NCBI RefSeq assembly: GCF_001563265.1
Contig: NZ_CP005083.1
Location: 127,001 to 191,000, forward strand
Origin: Sphingobium sp. TKS
Lineage (GTDB): Bacteria; Pseudomonadota; Alphaproteobacteria; Sphingomonadales; Sphingomonadaceae
Length of the DNA: 64,000 nt
Direction of reading: 5' to 3'
In this document: positions 9,551 through 18,500 of the stretch, piece after piece
Layout: each line of letters begins with the position of its first letter
How positions within the stretch are numbered: position 1 is the first letter of the stretch
Notes under the pieces: model-generated
Told to the model about the DNA's origin: nothing
Database searches by the model: none
The model's input: only the letters and a program-made list of their open reading frames with translations
Position numbers and translations under genes: made by a program

Positions 9551-10015
9551 ATGAGCGATCCTGTCGTTATCGCGAGCTACGCCCGTACCCCGATCGGCGG
9601 ACTGCAGGGTCTGCTGTCAGCTGTGACGGCTACCCGGCTCGGCTCAATCGCCGTAGGTGCTGCCGTCGAGCGCGCAAATGTAGCACCGGACGCCATCGCC
9701 CGCATCTACATGGGCTGCGTCTTGCCCGCCAACCTGGGCCAAGCTCCTGCGCGGCAGGCGGTAAGAGGGGCCGGTTTGCCCGACAGCGTCGAAGCCACCA
9801 CGGTCAACAAGATGTGTGGATCGGGCATGCAGGCCGCGATCATGGCCTTTGAGGCACTCGCCGCCGGAACTGTCGATGTCGTGATCGCGGGCGGTATGGA
9901 GAGCATGACAAACGCACCCTATCTCCTTCCCAAGCATCGCAGCGGCGCGCGCCGCGCTCGCGGAAGCAAAAGAGCCGGACAATGCGGCCGCTGCGGAGGA
10001 TGCGGCTGCATCTGA
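9551..10015 (+). pseudogene. Thiolase (acetyl-CoA C-acyltransferase), 5' fragment only
   Basis: The first 130 or so codons are a good thiolase N-terminus: SDPVVIASYARTPIGG at the start, the acyl-accepting cysteine in NKMCGSGMQAAI, then VVIAGGMESMTNAPYLLPK. After about position 9940 the similarity stops and the frame continues through unrelated Arg/Gly-rich residues to a stop at 10013-10015. A thiolase is normally near 390 aa, so two thirds are gone, including the later catalytic His and Cys. The loss coincides with mobile-element debris. The gene was probably the last of the upstream operon. An alternative ATG at 9509 exists, without a clear ribosome site. Confidence 0.88.
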
Positions 10016-10046
10016 GGCTGAGCTGCCTGTCGAAGTTGCTGCAGGC

Positions 10047-10931
10047 ATGCCTGCCGGAGAGCATAAGAAGGTCGCCAGAACCCGCGCCGCGATCCTGAAG
10101 AGTCGTTCGACGGACCGTACATCGACAGGTGGTCGCGGCAAGTTCCGGCTGCTTGTGGCGCCGACATCGGGGGAGCGCGCCTGCTGCGTGCTCGACGGTC
10201 TGGTTGCCGCCATAGAGGCCAAGGGCTGGTCCCTCGACAATACGGAACAGGGCTATGCCATCGTCGCCGACGGCGAGACCGTCGGCCTGATGATCGAGGA
10301 GAAGCTCGATCGCGTGCCGCATGTCATCACCGCAGCGGAGATCAAGGAGAAGGCGGATTATGACCGCAAATGCGCGCTGGCCGATCGCGGGATCGGCTAT
10401 CGACCATGGCGCGAACCGCCGATCCCCGAGCATGACTATGTGCCGAACGGCGAGCTCGTCCTGAAGTTCGACCGCGAATATGACGCAGGCGGTGCGCGTC
10501 GGACCTATTCCGACGGCAAGCACCAGCGGCTCGAGGACTTGATCCCAGCCGTGGTCGATACGCTCGGGGGATGGGCCGTCGCAGTGAAACGGCGGCGCGA
10601 AGAAAGAGCCGAGCAGAAGCGGCAATGGGAGGAACAGGACCGCAAGCGAAAGGACATCGAGCGGCAGGTCCGCGTGGAGGGCTACCGGATCACGTTCCTG
10701 CAACGGCAGGTCGAGCGAAAGCGCGAGATCGACGGCTCGGCTGGTCTCATCGATCTTTGGAGCGAAGCCGAGGATCCAGATTCGAAATTTGCCGAGCTGC
10801 TCGAGTTCGCGCGCCTCTACCCGAAATGGCTCGAGGCCAAGCCGTCGCTAGACGCCGTCGCCAAGCGCATTGCCGAGCTCAAGCTGATGGATGACGACGT
10901 CTACATCTACGATGCGAAGCGCCTCGACTGA
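10047..10931 (+). CDS. Hypothetical protein, probably the C-terminal part of a larger mobile-element protein
   Basis: I do not recognise this protein. The frame is open upstream to about 9936 through an Ala/Glu-rich stretch with no start codon, so this is likely a gene that lost its 5' end at the junction that also truncates the thiolase. The ATG at 10047 gives 294 aa. A compact domain (about residues 28-95, GKFRLLVAPTSGERACCVL onward) is followed by a long charged region rich in Arg, Glu and Gln that looks like a coiled coil (about residues 180-235), and a short helical tail. Its 3' end overlaps the convergent integrase remnant by about 25 bp. It may come from a plasmid or integrative element. 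Confidence 0.5.
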   Translation: MPAGEHKKVARTRAAILKSRSTDRTSTGGRGKFRLLVAPTSGERACCVLDGLVAAIEAKGWSLDNTEQGYAIVADGETVGLMIEEKLDRVPHVITAAEIKEKADYDRKCALADRGIGYRPWREPPIPEHDYVPNGELVLKFDREYDAGGARRTYSDGKHQRLEDLIPAVVDTLGGWAVAVKRRREERAEQKRQWEEQDRKRKDIERQVRVEGYRITFLQRQVERKREIDGSAGLIDLWSEAEDPDSKFAELLEFARLYPKWLEAKPSLDAVAKRIAELKLMDDDVYIYDAKRLD

Positions 10932-11525
10932 CCCTCGTCCTCCTGTGCCTGGACATTGCCGCGGAAATTGGGCTTGAGCAGCTTGGAGCCGTTGCTCAGG
11001 CGGTCGAGCTCGCCCGACCACCACTGCATCATAGTGACCCGCTCGTTCCAATATTCGCCGCGGGTATAGGCCCGGCGCACGCCGTCGCGCTCGACATGGG
11101 CCAGCTGGCGCTCGATCGCGTCGGGGTGGAATCGCCCATTTTCGTTGAGCAAGGTCGCCGCCATCGCGCGGTAGAAAGCGCAGCACATTGATGAAGTTCC
11201 GGCAGTGCGAGCGCGAGATCGTGCTCATCGGGGTATCCCTGCCGATCACCGACACAGCAAGCCTGCGGCTCGTCTCATATGCTTCGCGCGTGCGCGCACC
11301 CCATACTTGCGTCGGATCGGTCAGATATCGCTCGTAGGCATCGTCGAGGGTCAGCAGCGGCGCTTCTTCAACCGGCAACTCCGTGCTGCTGCTGATCGCA
11401 TCGCTGCTGGTCGTGCGGCGCTGCCGAAGATCGTCATGGGACGGTTCCAGCAGCGTCGGGTCAAATGGTAGACCGGCCATCGACCTGAAATGCTCAATCT
11501 CGGTTTCGACACCCGACGGGCCATT
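10907..11525 (-). pseudogene. Tyrosine recombinase (integrase) remnant, chimeric
   Basis: Two integrase pieces abut near 11165-11175 in different frames. The upstream piece (about 11175-11525, minus strand) resembles the core-binding SAM-like domain: LLTLDDAYERYLTDPTQVW, then ISRSHCRNFINVLRFLPR. The downstream piece (10907 to about 11170) contains AMAATLLNENGRFHPDAIE and EYWNERVTMMQWW, which resemble the C-terminus of DUF4102/P4-type integrases. The catalytic Arg/His-containing middle is missing, so it cannot be active. My recollection of the families suggests the two halves come from different integrase types, which would mean recombination between two elements rather than a simple deletion. 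Confidence 0.75.
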
Positions 11526-11529
11526 TGCG

Positions 11530-11628
11530 TAGCAATTTTGTGTAACAGCCAACTCGACCATTTTTCGAGGTTTTGCGGAGAGTTGCGGGCGAACTGCATG
11601 CGCATTGTGTAGCAGTTTTGTGGAGCAG
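11530..11628. repeat. Pair of imperfect 19-bp direct repeats
   Basis: TAGCAATTTTGTGTAACAG at 11530-11548 and TAGCAGTTTTGTGGAGCAG at 11610-11628 match at 16 of 19 positions and lie 80 bp apart. They sit just upstream of the integrase remnant. Spaced direct repeats there would suit recombinase arm-binding sites or iterons, but nothing else confirms this. Confidence 0.4.
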
Positions 11629-11845
11629 ACGCGCGGAGAGGACCGTCTTTGCGACGATTCTCTAGCGTTTTCCGATGTCTGGAAAAGAATGGTGCCAGAA
11701 GAACACTCCCATCGGGCACCCAAGAGGCTGATTTTCCCTGCAAACCGGCAGTGGAAAATCACCGGCACCATCAATCGCACCAACACACCGTCTGGAAAAG
11801 GCTGGATGTCCCCGGACAGGGGTAAAATTATGCCGTGACAGCCGC

Positions 11846-12016
11846 TTAGTAGTAGCCATATGGCGGGCGAAAGGCGTGATCGTTATCGTCGCCGAACAGC
11901 TTATTTTTCTCGAAACGCTGCTCGAGGCCGTCAGCCGAAAGCGCAGCCTCGCGCGAGGCCAGTCGGCGCTCGGCCAACCCCACGAATTCGGCGCCGCGGC
12001 CGGTGCGCGTTGACAT
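11846..12016 (-). CDS. Small hypothetical protein, 56 aa
   Basis: A short ORF starting MSTRTGRGAEFVGLAERR and ending RPPYGYY, with a GCGAGGAA ribosome site four bases before the ATG. It is charged and probably helical (Ala/Glu/Arg-rich middle), with a Pro/Tyr-rich tail and no signal peptide or membrane segment. The good ribosome site and coding-like composition argue for a real gene. It lies between the integrase remnant and the TetR gene and is probably part of the mobile-element debris. The function is unknown. Confidence 0.5.
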   Translation of the reverse strand: MSTRTGRGAEFVGLAERRLASREAALSADGLEQRFEKNKLFGDDNDHAFRPPYGYY

Positions 12017-12188
12017 TTCCTCGCCTCACAAATTCGCCACCAGCCATCTCAACCGATTGAGCAAGATATCTCTTCGAGCACTACATCAAGTGCCTTCGCA
12101 CTGCCGAAGCCAACGCGACAGGCTGCTCTGGCGAGCACCGCACCGCACCGCGTCCACCGGCGCACTTGCGATTAGAATATGAAAGGTG
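12017..12188. other. Intergenic region with a degenerate CAACCGATTG palindrome
   Basis: No further gene is evident here. The region contains CTCAACCGATTGAG at 12048-12061, one mismatch pair from a perfect palindrome and matching a motif found upstream of several operons in this window. Confidence 0.5.
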
Positions 12189-12212
12189 ATTATACGCCAA
12201 GTCGCATAGAAT
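12189..12212. promoter_or_regulatory. Operator site 1 for the adjacent TetR
   Basis: ATTATACGC-N6-GCATAGAAT, a 9-6-9 imperfect palindrome ending 11 bp before the TetR ATG. Related 24-bp sites occur at 12817-12840 and 12864-12887. This position would allow autoregulation. Confidence 0.7.
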
Positions 12213-12223
12213 GAGGAAATGCC

Positions 12224-12817
12224 ATGGCGCGCCCGCGAGAATTCGACGCCGATAAGGCCCTTTATGCGGCGTTGCGCCTTTTTTGGGAGCGCGGGTTCGA
12301 CGATACGTCGCTGGCGGAACTCGCAGATACGATGGGCATTGTGCGGCCCAGTTTGCAGGCCGCCTTCGGATCTAAAGAGGATTTGTATCGGCAGGCAATC
12401 GATCTTTACGGTCGGGAAGCGATGGCCTTCGTCGACGAAGCCGTCGGGAGCGATAGTGCCGCTGAGGTCTGCCGCCTGTATCTCAAGGGTTATTGCGATA
12501 TCCTGAGCGATCCCGGGACGCCACCGGGATGCTTCATGATCAAGGGCTTGGTGTCGGCGGGCCGTGGTGCCGCCGTCGCGCGGCAGGAGGGCGTGAGCAG
12601 GCAGCAGAGCTATGAAGCCTTGCTTGAACAGCGGTTTCAGGGTGCTCAGCAGAGCGGAGATTTGAGCGAGGACATCGACGCGCGCGCGCTGGCGGAAACA
12701 CTGACCGTTATCGCCAACGGCCTGGCCGTTCGTGCCGACATGGGGGCCACCCGCGCCGAACTCCATCGGCTGGCCGACTTTGTTCTTGCCAACCTTTTGA
12801 TTCCAAGCGCGCAATGA
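12224..12817 (+). CDS. TetR-family transcriptional regulator
   Basis: A 197-aa TetR repressor with an N-terminal helix-turn-helix (ALRLFWERGFDDTSLAELADTM, then KEDLYRQAIDLYG) and a helical ligand domain of the group that includes many quinone- and electrophile-responsive repressors. ATG 12224 follows a GAGGAA ribosome site. It is directly upstream of, and co-directional with, a WrbA-like quinone reductase, and copies of one palindrome flank it on both sides. It most likely represses itself and the reductase until an inducer appears. That control is inferred from the repeated operator; the inducer is not known. Confidence 0.93.
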   Translation: MARPREFDADKALYAALRLFWERGFDDTSLAELADTMGIVRPSLQAAFGSKEDLYRQAIDLYGREAMAFVDEAVGSDSAAEVCRLYLKGYCDILSDPGTPPGCFMIKGLVSAGRGAAVARQEGVSRQQSYEALLEQRFQGAQQSGDLSEDIDARALAETLTVIANGLAVRADMGATRAELHRLADFVLANLLIPSAQ

Positions 12818-12840
12818 TTCTATGCCGACATGCATAAAAC
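12817..12840. promoter_or_regulatory. Operator site 2, between tetR and the WrbA-like gene
   Basis: ATTCTATGC-N6-GCATAAAAC starts at the last base of the TetR stop codon. The left arm is identical to that of site 3 and to the reverse complement of the right arm of site 1. Confidence 0.65.
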
Positions 12841-12863
12841 AGATTGACGGCCTGACATGTTGG

Positions 12864-12887
12864 ATTCTATGCGACTTTGCATATTAT
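12864..12887. promoter_or_regulatory. Operator site 3, upstream of the WrbA-like gene
   Basis: ATTCTATGC-N6-GCATATTAT, 16 bp before the WrbA-like ATG, where bound repressor would block transcription. Its centre lies 47 bp from that of site 2. Confidence 0.72.
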
Positions 12888-12903
12888 CCTGCGGAGTTGT
12901 GCG

Positions 12904-13578
12904 ATGTCGGAATCGATCAAAGTGGCGATCGTGTATCACAGTGCGTTCGGACACACTCGCCGTATCGCGGAAGCCGTGGCACGGGGAGCTGAAACGATCG
13001 AACGAACCATCGCGACACTGGTGGCGGTTGAGGACGTGGCCGATCATTGGGATCTTATGGATGCCGCGGATGCCATCATCATGGGCGGCCCCACGTATAT
13101 GGGCAGCCTTTCGGCGCAGTTCAAAACCTTCATGGATGCAACGTCGCGTGTGCAATATGTGGAAAAGCGATGGGACGGTAAGATCGCCGCGGGTTTTACC
13201 AACGGCGGCTCCCGCGGGGGCGACAAGCAAAACTCACTTATCCAGCTTATGACGTTCGCAGCGCAACATCAGATGCACTGGGTGGGACTGGGTCTGAGCT
13301 ATGGCAACAATCGCGCGAATACCAATGACGAAATTCTCAATCGCGATACCTACTCGATCGGTATGGCCGGCCAGTCGAACATCGACCAGGGCAGTGACGT
13401 GGCGCCGCCCCCATCCGACCTGCGCACCGCGGAATATCTGGGTCGGCATGTGGCTGATTTCACCCAGATCGTGGCGGCTGGCCGCAAGGCACTTAACCGG
13501 CCGACGCTTCCCGATGGACCGGGGGGTGCCGAAATCCATGATCCTGAACGGCGCGGCATTGACGAGATCGCCGTCTGA
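12904..13578 (+). CDS. WrbA-like flavodoxin-family NAD(P)H:quinone oxidoreductase
   Basis: A 224-aa flavodoxin-like protein. The FMN phosphate loop region reads IVYHSAFGHTRRIAEAV, followed by IIMGGPTYMGSLSAQFKTF and the FTNGGSRGGDKQ loop, all typical of WrbA-type two-electron quinone reductases. The open frame begins at 12877, but ATG 12904 has a GCGGAG ribosome site and gives the family N-terminus. The C-terminus is slightly longer than in typical WrbA. Two TetR-type operator copies lie directly upstream, so it is probably induced by quinones or related electrophiles. WrbA itself rather than a related flavodoxin reductase is likely but not certain. Confidence 0.85.
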   Translation: MSESIKVAIVYHSAFGHTRRIAEAVARGAETIERTIATLVAVEDVADHWDLMDAADAIIMGGPTYMGSLSAQFKTFMDATSRVQYVEKRWDGKIAAGFTNGGSRGGDKQNSLIQLMTFAAQHQMHWVGLGLSYGNNRANTNDEILNRDTYSIGMAGQSNIDQGSDVAPPPSDLRTAEYLGRHVADFTQIVAAGRKALNRPTLPDGPGGAEIHDPERRGIDEIAV

Positions 13579-13596
13579 CCGCAGCGCTTGGCCGCG

Positions 13597-14301
13597 TCAG
13601 CGCGAGAAATCGCGCAGCCGAGCGCCGCTGTGCGCCGCGATTTCCAATGCGGGAAGGTTGGTGAGAACGATCGCGCCGTTGCGGATTGACAGCCATCCTT
13701 GCTCCTGAAACCTTTGCAGCATCCGGTTTACGGTTTGCCGTGTCGTTCCTACCATTGCTGCCAGTTCGGATTGTGATAGCCGGGTCGACAGGGCAATGCC
13801 TTCCGTATTCGTCTCCCCGAAGGTCTGGGCAATGTCCGTAAGTCGCTGGGCCAGCCGGAAAGAGACTTCGTTGAGCGTCGCACCGGCAAAATGGTCGCTA
13901 AGCAATCGCATGTGCCGCGACAGCAGCTTCAACAGCGCGCTGTTGATTTCGAAATGAGTGAGCCGTAATCGGTCAATAGTCGTGCGATCTAACAATTGTA
14001 GCTCGACATCTTCGTGGGCGTCCGCCGTCTGCGGGCGCGGCTCGCCGTCGATGACACTGCTGGTACCAAAGCAATCGCCAGGCCCGAACAACTGGTAGAG
14101 CAAATCGCGCCCATCCTCACCCATCACCGACAGGCGGACGGAGCCTGAGACGATGCGGAACATTTCATGTCCTTCATCGCCCTGGGCGTAAATAAGCGCC
14201 CCTGCTTTCACGTGACGCCGACAGGCTGCGCCTAGCAGCGCGCGTGCGGTATCCTCGGGTAACCATTGAACGATATCAAAAGGAGCAAAACGCGGCGCCA
14301 T
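13597..14301 (-). CDS. Crp/Fnr-family transcriptional regulator
   Basis: This regulator has a cyclic-nucleotide-binding-like beta-roll (about residues 15-120, ALIYAQGDEGHEMFRIVSG) and a C-terminal Crp-type helix-turn-helix (LSQSELAAMVGTTRQTVNRM). The N-terminal region shows no cluster of cysteines, so an Fnr iron-sulfur sensor is unlikely. ATG 14301 gives about 234 aa; a GTG at 14319 is an alternative and neither has a clear ribosome site. It is downstream of, and co-directional with, the hydroxyacid dehydrogenase gene, so the two may be cotranscribed. It may control that gene and the divergent ferredoxin oxidoreductase (inference). Confidence 0.9.
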   Translation of the reverse strand: MAPRFAPFDIVQWLPEDTARALLGAACRRHVKAGALIYAQGDEGHEMFRIVSGSVRLSVMGEDGRDLLYQLFGPGDCFGTSSVIDGEPRPQTADAHEDVELQLLDRTTIDRLRLTHFEINSALLKLLSRHMRLLSDHFAGATLNEVSFRLAQRLTDIAQTFGETNTEGIALSTRLSQSELAAMVGTTRQTVNRMLQRFQEQGWLSIRNGAIVLTNLPALEIAAHSGARLRDFSR

Positions 14302-14332
14302 GCGACAATGATCAACCACTTGGCAGAACTGG

Positions 14333-15490
14333 TCAAGCGAACGCGCTCAACCCTACGATGCTCCGGTCCAGCTCCCCCAGGCTGCGCGCGCCACTCAATA
14401 CCATGCAACGTTCAACTTCATCACGAAGGAGCAAGATCGCGCGTTCAACGCCTTGGCTTCCCGCAGCCGCGAGGCCGTAGAGATAGGGGCGACCGATGGA
14501 ACAGGCGTCCGCGCCCAGCGCGAGCGCTTTGACGATATGGGAACCGCGCCGGATGCCGCCATCGCAGATGATTTTCGCGCGTCCACCCAGCGCATCGGCA
14601 ATCGGCGCGATCTGATCGATCGGCGCGGCGGCGGACTCAAGCTGCCTTCCGCCGTGGTTCGACACCATGATGATATCGGCACCGGCATCAACCGCGTTAC
14701 GGGCATCGTCCGATCGCAAGATGCCCTTGATCGCAAGCGGGCCGTTCCAGCGCGCTGCGAGCCAATCCACGTCCTTCCAGGTCAATGAGCGATCGAACTG
14801 GCCGTTGACATATTCTTGCAGAGACGTTGTCCCCCCAGACATTGCAGTAACGCGGTGCGCGACGTTGACGAAATCGAATTTGCGACCGAATAATGCGGGG
14901 ATCGACCACCGTGGCTTGGAGGCGAACCCAAGGAACCCTTGGGGTGTCAGCCGGGGCGGCAAGGTAAGCCCGTGCAGAAGATCGCGCTCCCGCTTGCCCG
15001 CCATGGGCGTATCCACCGTCAGCACCAGGCCATCGTAGCCTCCGGCACGCGCGCGCTCCACGAACTCCTCGGTTAGCCCGCGGTCTTTGAAAATATAGAT
15101 TTGAAACAACTTCGGCGCCCGCATCGCGTGCCCGAACTCCTCTATTGTCGTCGTACCGAGAGTGGAGAGGCAATAGGGGATGCCAGAAGCGGATGCGGCT
15201 TGCGCGACCGCGAGCTCTGCATCGTGGTGGAAGAGGCGTGTCAAGCCGGTGGGAGAAAGGATCAGTGGAAACGGTATGCAATGTCCGAAGATTTCGGTTT
15301 CCGTGCTGACGGTGGATACGTCTGTGAGCATCCTGGGCAGCAGCTCGTACCGATCGAAGGCCGCGGTCGATCGGCGCAGCGCCACCTCGTCTTCCGCTCC
15401 GCCGTCGATGTAATCGAATATGGGGCGCGGCAACATACGGTGGGCGCCCCTCCGCAACGCTTCGATATTGTGCCAGCGATTTTCGCGCAT
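14333..15490 (-). CDS. FMN-dependent alpha-hydroxy-acid dehydrogenase (LldD/mandelate dehydrogenase family)
   Basis: A 385-aa TIM-barrel flavoprotein of the lactate/mandelate/glycolate oxidase family. Features include FDYIDGGAEDEVALRRS at the N-terminus, SPTGLTRLFHHDAE, the LTVDTPMAGKRERD segment, the active-site SNHGGRQLES and the phosphate-binding CDGGIRRGSHIVKAL. It should oxidise an L-2-hydroxy acid to the 2-oxo acid. ATG 15490 follows a strong GGGAGGAG site; an in-frame ATG at 15610 is less likely. It diverges from a gene for a 2-oxoacid:ferredoxin oxidoreductase, so hydroxy acid to 2-oxo acid to acyl-CoA is a natural sequence (inference). Confidence 0.93.
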   Translation of the reverse strand: MRENRWHNIEALRRGAHRMLPRPIFDYIDGGAEDEVALRRSTAAFDRYELLPRMLTDVSTVSTETEIFGHCIPFPLILSPTGLTRLFHHDAELAVAQAASASGIPYCLSTLGTTTIEEFGHAMRAPKLFQIYIFKDRGLTEEFVERARAGGYDGLVLTVDTPMAGKRERDLLHGLTLPPRLTPQGFLGFASKPRWSIPALFGRKFDFVNVAHRVTAMSGGTTSLQEYVNGQFDRSLTWKDVDWLAARWNGPLAIKGILRSDDARNAVDAGADIIMVSNHGGRQLESAAAPIDQIAPIADALGGRAKIICDGGIRRGSHIVKALALGADACSIGRPYLYGLAAAGSQGVERAILLLRDEVERCMVLSGARSLGELDRSIVGLSAFA

Positions 15491-15535
15491 AAAGGCTCCT
15501 CCCTGCGCAAGGTCTAAATCAAACGACACGAGGAT

Positions 15536-15555
15536 GCTGTCATCCGGATGACAGC
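15536..15555. promoter_or_regulatory. Perfect 20-bp palindrome between divergent genes
   Basis: GCTGTCATCCGGATGACAGC is a perfect inverted repeat. It lies 46 bp upstream of the hydroxyacid dehydrogenase start and 44 bp upstream of the ferredoxin oxidoreductase start. A shared operator for the two divergent promoters is the simplest reading. The regulator is unknown; the Crp-family protein two genes away is a candidate. Confidence 0.65.
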
Positions 15556-15598
15556 GCTCTTTTACGCAAAGCATTACGATGGTCCCAGGAGAGACCGA

Positions 15599-18500
15599 AT
15601 GGACAAACATGCCCCCGTTTCGCTAGAAGACAAATGGGCTATCACGCGCGGCCGCATCCTGTTGAACGGGACGCAAGCGCTGGTCCGCGTCCTTTTGTCG
15701 CAGGCGTGGCTGGATCAGTGTGCCGGGCTTAGGACGGCCGGCTATATCAGCGGGTATCGCGGCTCGCCGCTCGGCAACGTGGACACCACGCTTTGGTCTG
15801 TCGGTAAACGCCTCGAACAGGCGGGTATCCGGTTTCAGCCTGGCGTCAACGAGGATTTGGCAGTCACCGCTATCGCGGGCACGCAGCAGATCGATCAGGT
15901 CCCCGGCGCGCGCTACGATGGGGTATATTCCGCGTGGTATGGTAAAGGCCCCGGGGTCGACCGATCCGGTGATGCCTTCAAGCACGGCAATTACGCGGGC
16001 GCCCATCGCAACGGCGGGGTCGTGCTTTTCTACGGCGACGATCACTCGGGCAAATCCTCCACCGTGGCGTACCAGAGCGAACAGGCGATCGCGGCGAACC
16101 TGATCCCGTCCTTCTATCCCGCGGATGTCGGCGAAATATTGCACTTTGGTTTGCTGGCTCTCGCATTGTCACGCCATTCGGGAACCTGGGCTGCGGTGAA
16201 ATGCGTAACAGAAGTTGTGGAACAGACCGCGTCTGTCGACATCGATCTCGATACGTTCGCGCCGATTATGCCCGCGATCCCTGCTGTGCCGCCTGAAGGG
16301 CTGCACGCGAAGGTCCGACCGTTCAATCCGCTGCGTGCCGAACAGATCGTAGTGGAATACCGCTTGCCGTCGGTCATACCATTCGTGCGCGCGAACGGGA
16401 TCGACCGCACGATATTTCGCGCGCCCGAGCCGCGCCTTGCGATCGTGAGTGCGGGCAAGAGTTACGGAGACGTGCGGCAGGCGCTGGCGCTGTTGGAAAT
16501 CGACGAGGCGCGCGCGACGGCTCTGGGCATCTCGCTATTCAAAGTCGGTTGCATTTGGCCGCTTGATGCTGAAAGCATCGCCGCATTCGCGCGCGGGCAC
16601 GACACGTTGCTGATTGTCGAGGAAAAGAGGAGCTTTATCGAGGCTCAGACGGCCTCGGCGCTGGTCAACGACCCAGCAGCGCCTCGCCTCATCGGCAAGG
16701 CGGACGAGGCGGGTGCTCCGTTGCTCTCGTCCGTCACGCCGCTACAACCCGAGGACATCGCGCGGGTCATTGCGGATCGCCTGAAACGGCTCGGGGTGGA
16801 ATTCAATGCGCTCGCGCCGGGGCGCGGGGCGGCGCCCGCCGGGGGCAATACGCTGCCTACCTTGCGCACGCCCTATTTCTGTTCCGGATGCCCGCACAAC
16901 CGATCGACGCGGATCCCCGATGGGAGCCTCTCGATGACCGGCATTGGCTGTCACACGATGGCGGCCTTCGCCACGCCCGAAAAAGCGTTGCTGCCGACGC
17001 AAATGGGCGGCGAGGGTCTTAACTGGACGGGGCTGGCACCTTTTACCGACACGCCGCACATGTTCCAGAACATGGGAGACGGCACCTATTACCATTCCGG
17101 CACGCTCGCGATCCGGGCCGCCGTCGCGTCCGGCGCCAACATGACCTACAAGATCCTCTATAACGACGCGGTGGCGATGACCGGGGGACAGCCGATCGAT
17201 GGGCCAATATCGGTCGCGAAGATCGCGCACCAGGTGCTTCACGAAGGGGTGAAGCGGGTTGTCCTGCTCAGCGACAATCCCGATTTGCACCGGCGCGACC
17301 GCGCCATGCCCGCCGCCGTCGCAATCCATCACCGGGACGCGCTCGAGCGCATCCAGCGCGAATTGCGGGAGACGCAGGGCTGCACGGTCCTGATCTACGA
17401 GCAGACCTGTGCGGCGGAAAAACGCAGGCGCCGCAAACGCGGCGAGCTTCCCGATCCTCCCAAGCGCATGTTCATTGCGGAGGATGTCTGCGAAGGGTGC
17501 GGAGACTGCACCGTCCAGTCGAGCTGCATGAGCATCATGCCGAAGGAAACCGCGTTCGGCCGCAAGCGGACGATCGATCAGTCCAGCTGTAACAAGGATT
17601 ATAGCTGCGCAGACGGCTTTTGTCCGTCGTTCATCACCGTGCGCGATGCCGAACCTGTTCGGCCCCGCGGCGCGGATATCGACGATACGCTGTTTGAGGG
17701 CCTGCCTGAGCCGCGCCGGGTCGAAGGATCCTGGAACATCATGGTTGCGGGCGTCGGCGGCACGGGCGTTATCACCGTCGGTGCGTTGATTGCCATGGCG
17801 GCGCATGTCGAGGGACGAGCCGTCTCGTTGTTCGACATGACCGGTCTCGCGCAAAAAAATGGGGCGGTCTTTAGCCACATACGGGTTGCCGCTACGTCCG
17901 GCGAAATACGCACGCAAAGACTCGGCCGCGGCGAGGCAGACCTTCTGATCGCTTTCGACCTGATCGCAGCGCTCTCGTCCGACGCAATCGCCACCTTGCG
18001 GCATGGCCACACACGCGTTCTTGCCAACAGCTTCGTGATGCCGACGGCCGCATTCCAGAGCGACCGCGATGCCCCGTCGGAGGCAGAAATCCTGATGGCG
18101 CGCCTCATCGCCAGCGCGGGCGAAGACCGTTGCATTCAGATCGATGCGGCCGCGCTGGCACGCCGCATCACCGGGGATACGATGGCGGCGAACCTCGTCC
18201 TGCTGGGCATGGCCGCCCAATCCGGCCTGCTGCCGGTATCGACCGTCGCGCTGGAACGCGCCATTATGCTGAACGGGGTTGCGGTAAAGGCCAACATCAC
18301 GGCCATGCGCCTGGGCCGCGTGCTTGTCGCGGACGCAGCCCGCTTGGACCATCTCACGGCCGACCGGGCGGATCGCGCTGTGACTCCGCAGACGTTCGAA
18401 GACATTGTGACCCATCGTTCCGCGCATCTTTCGCGCTATCAGGACGACGTCCTTGCCAAACGGTATCGCGATAAAATGGCGGTCGTCCACGAAGCGGAGC

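Noticed and set aside
16742..18490. 582-aa open frame antisense to the ferredoxin oxidoreductase gene
   Set aside because: It lies wholly within a gene with clear iron-sulfur and TPP motifs and has no recognisable domain; GC-rich codon bias keeps such antisense frames open.
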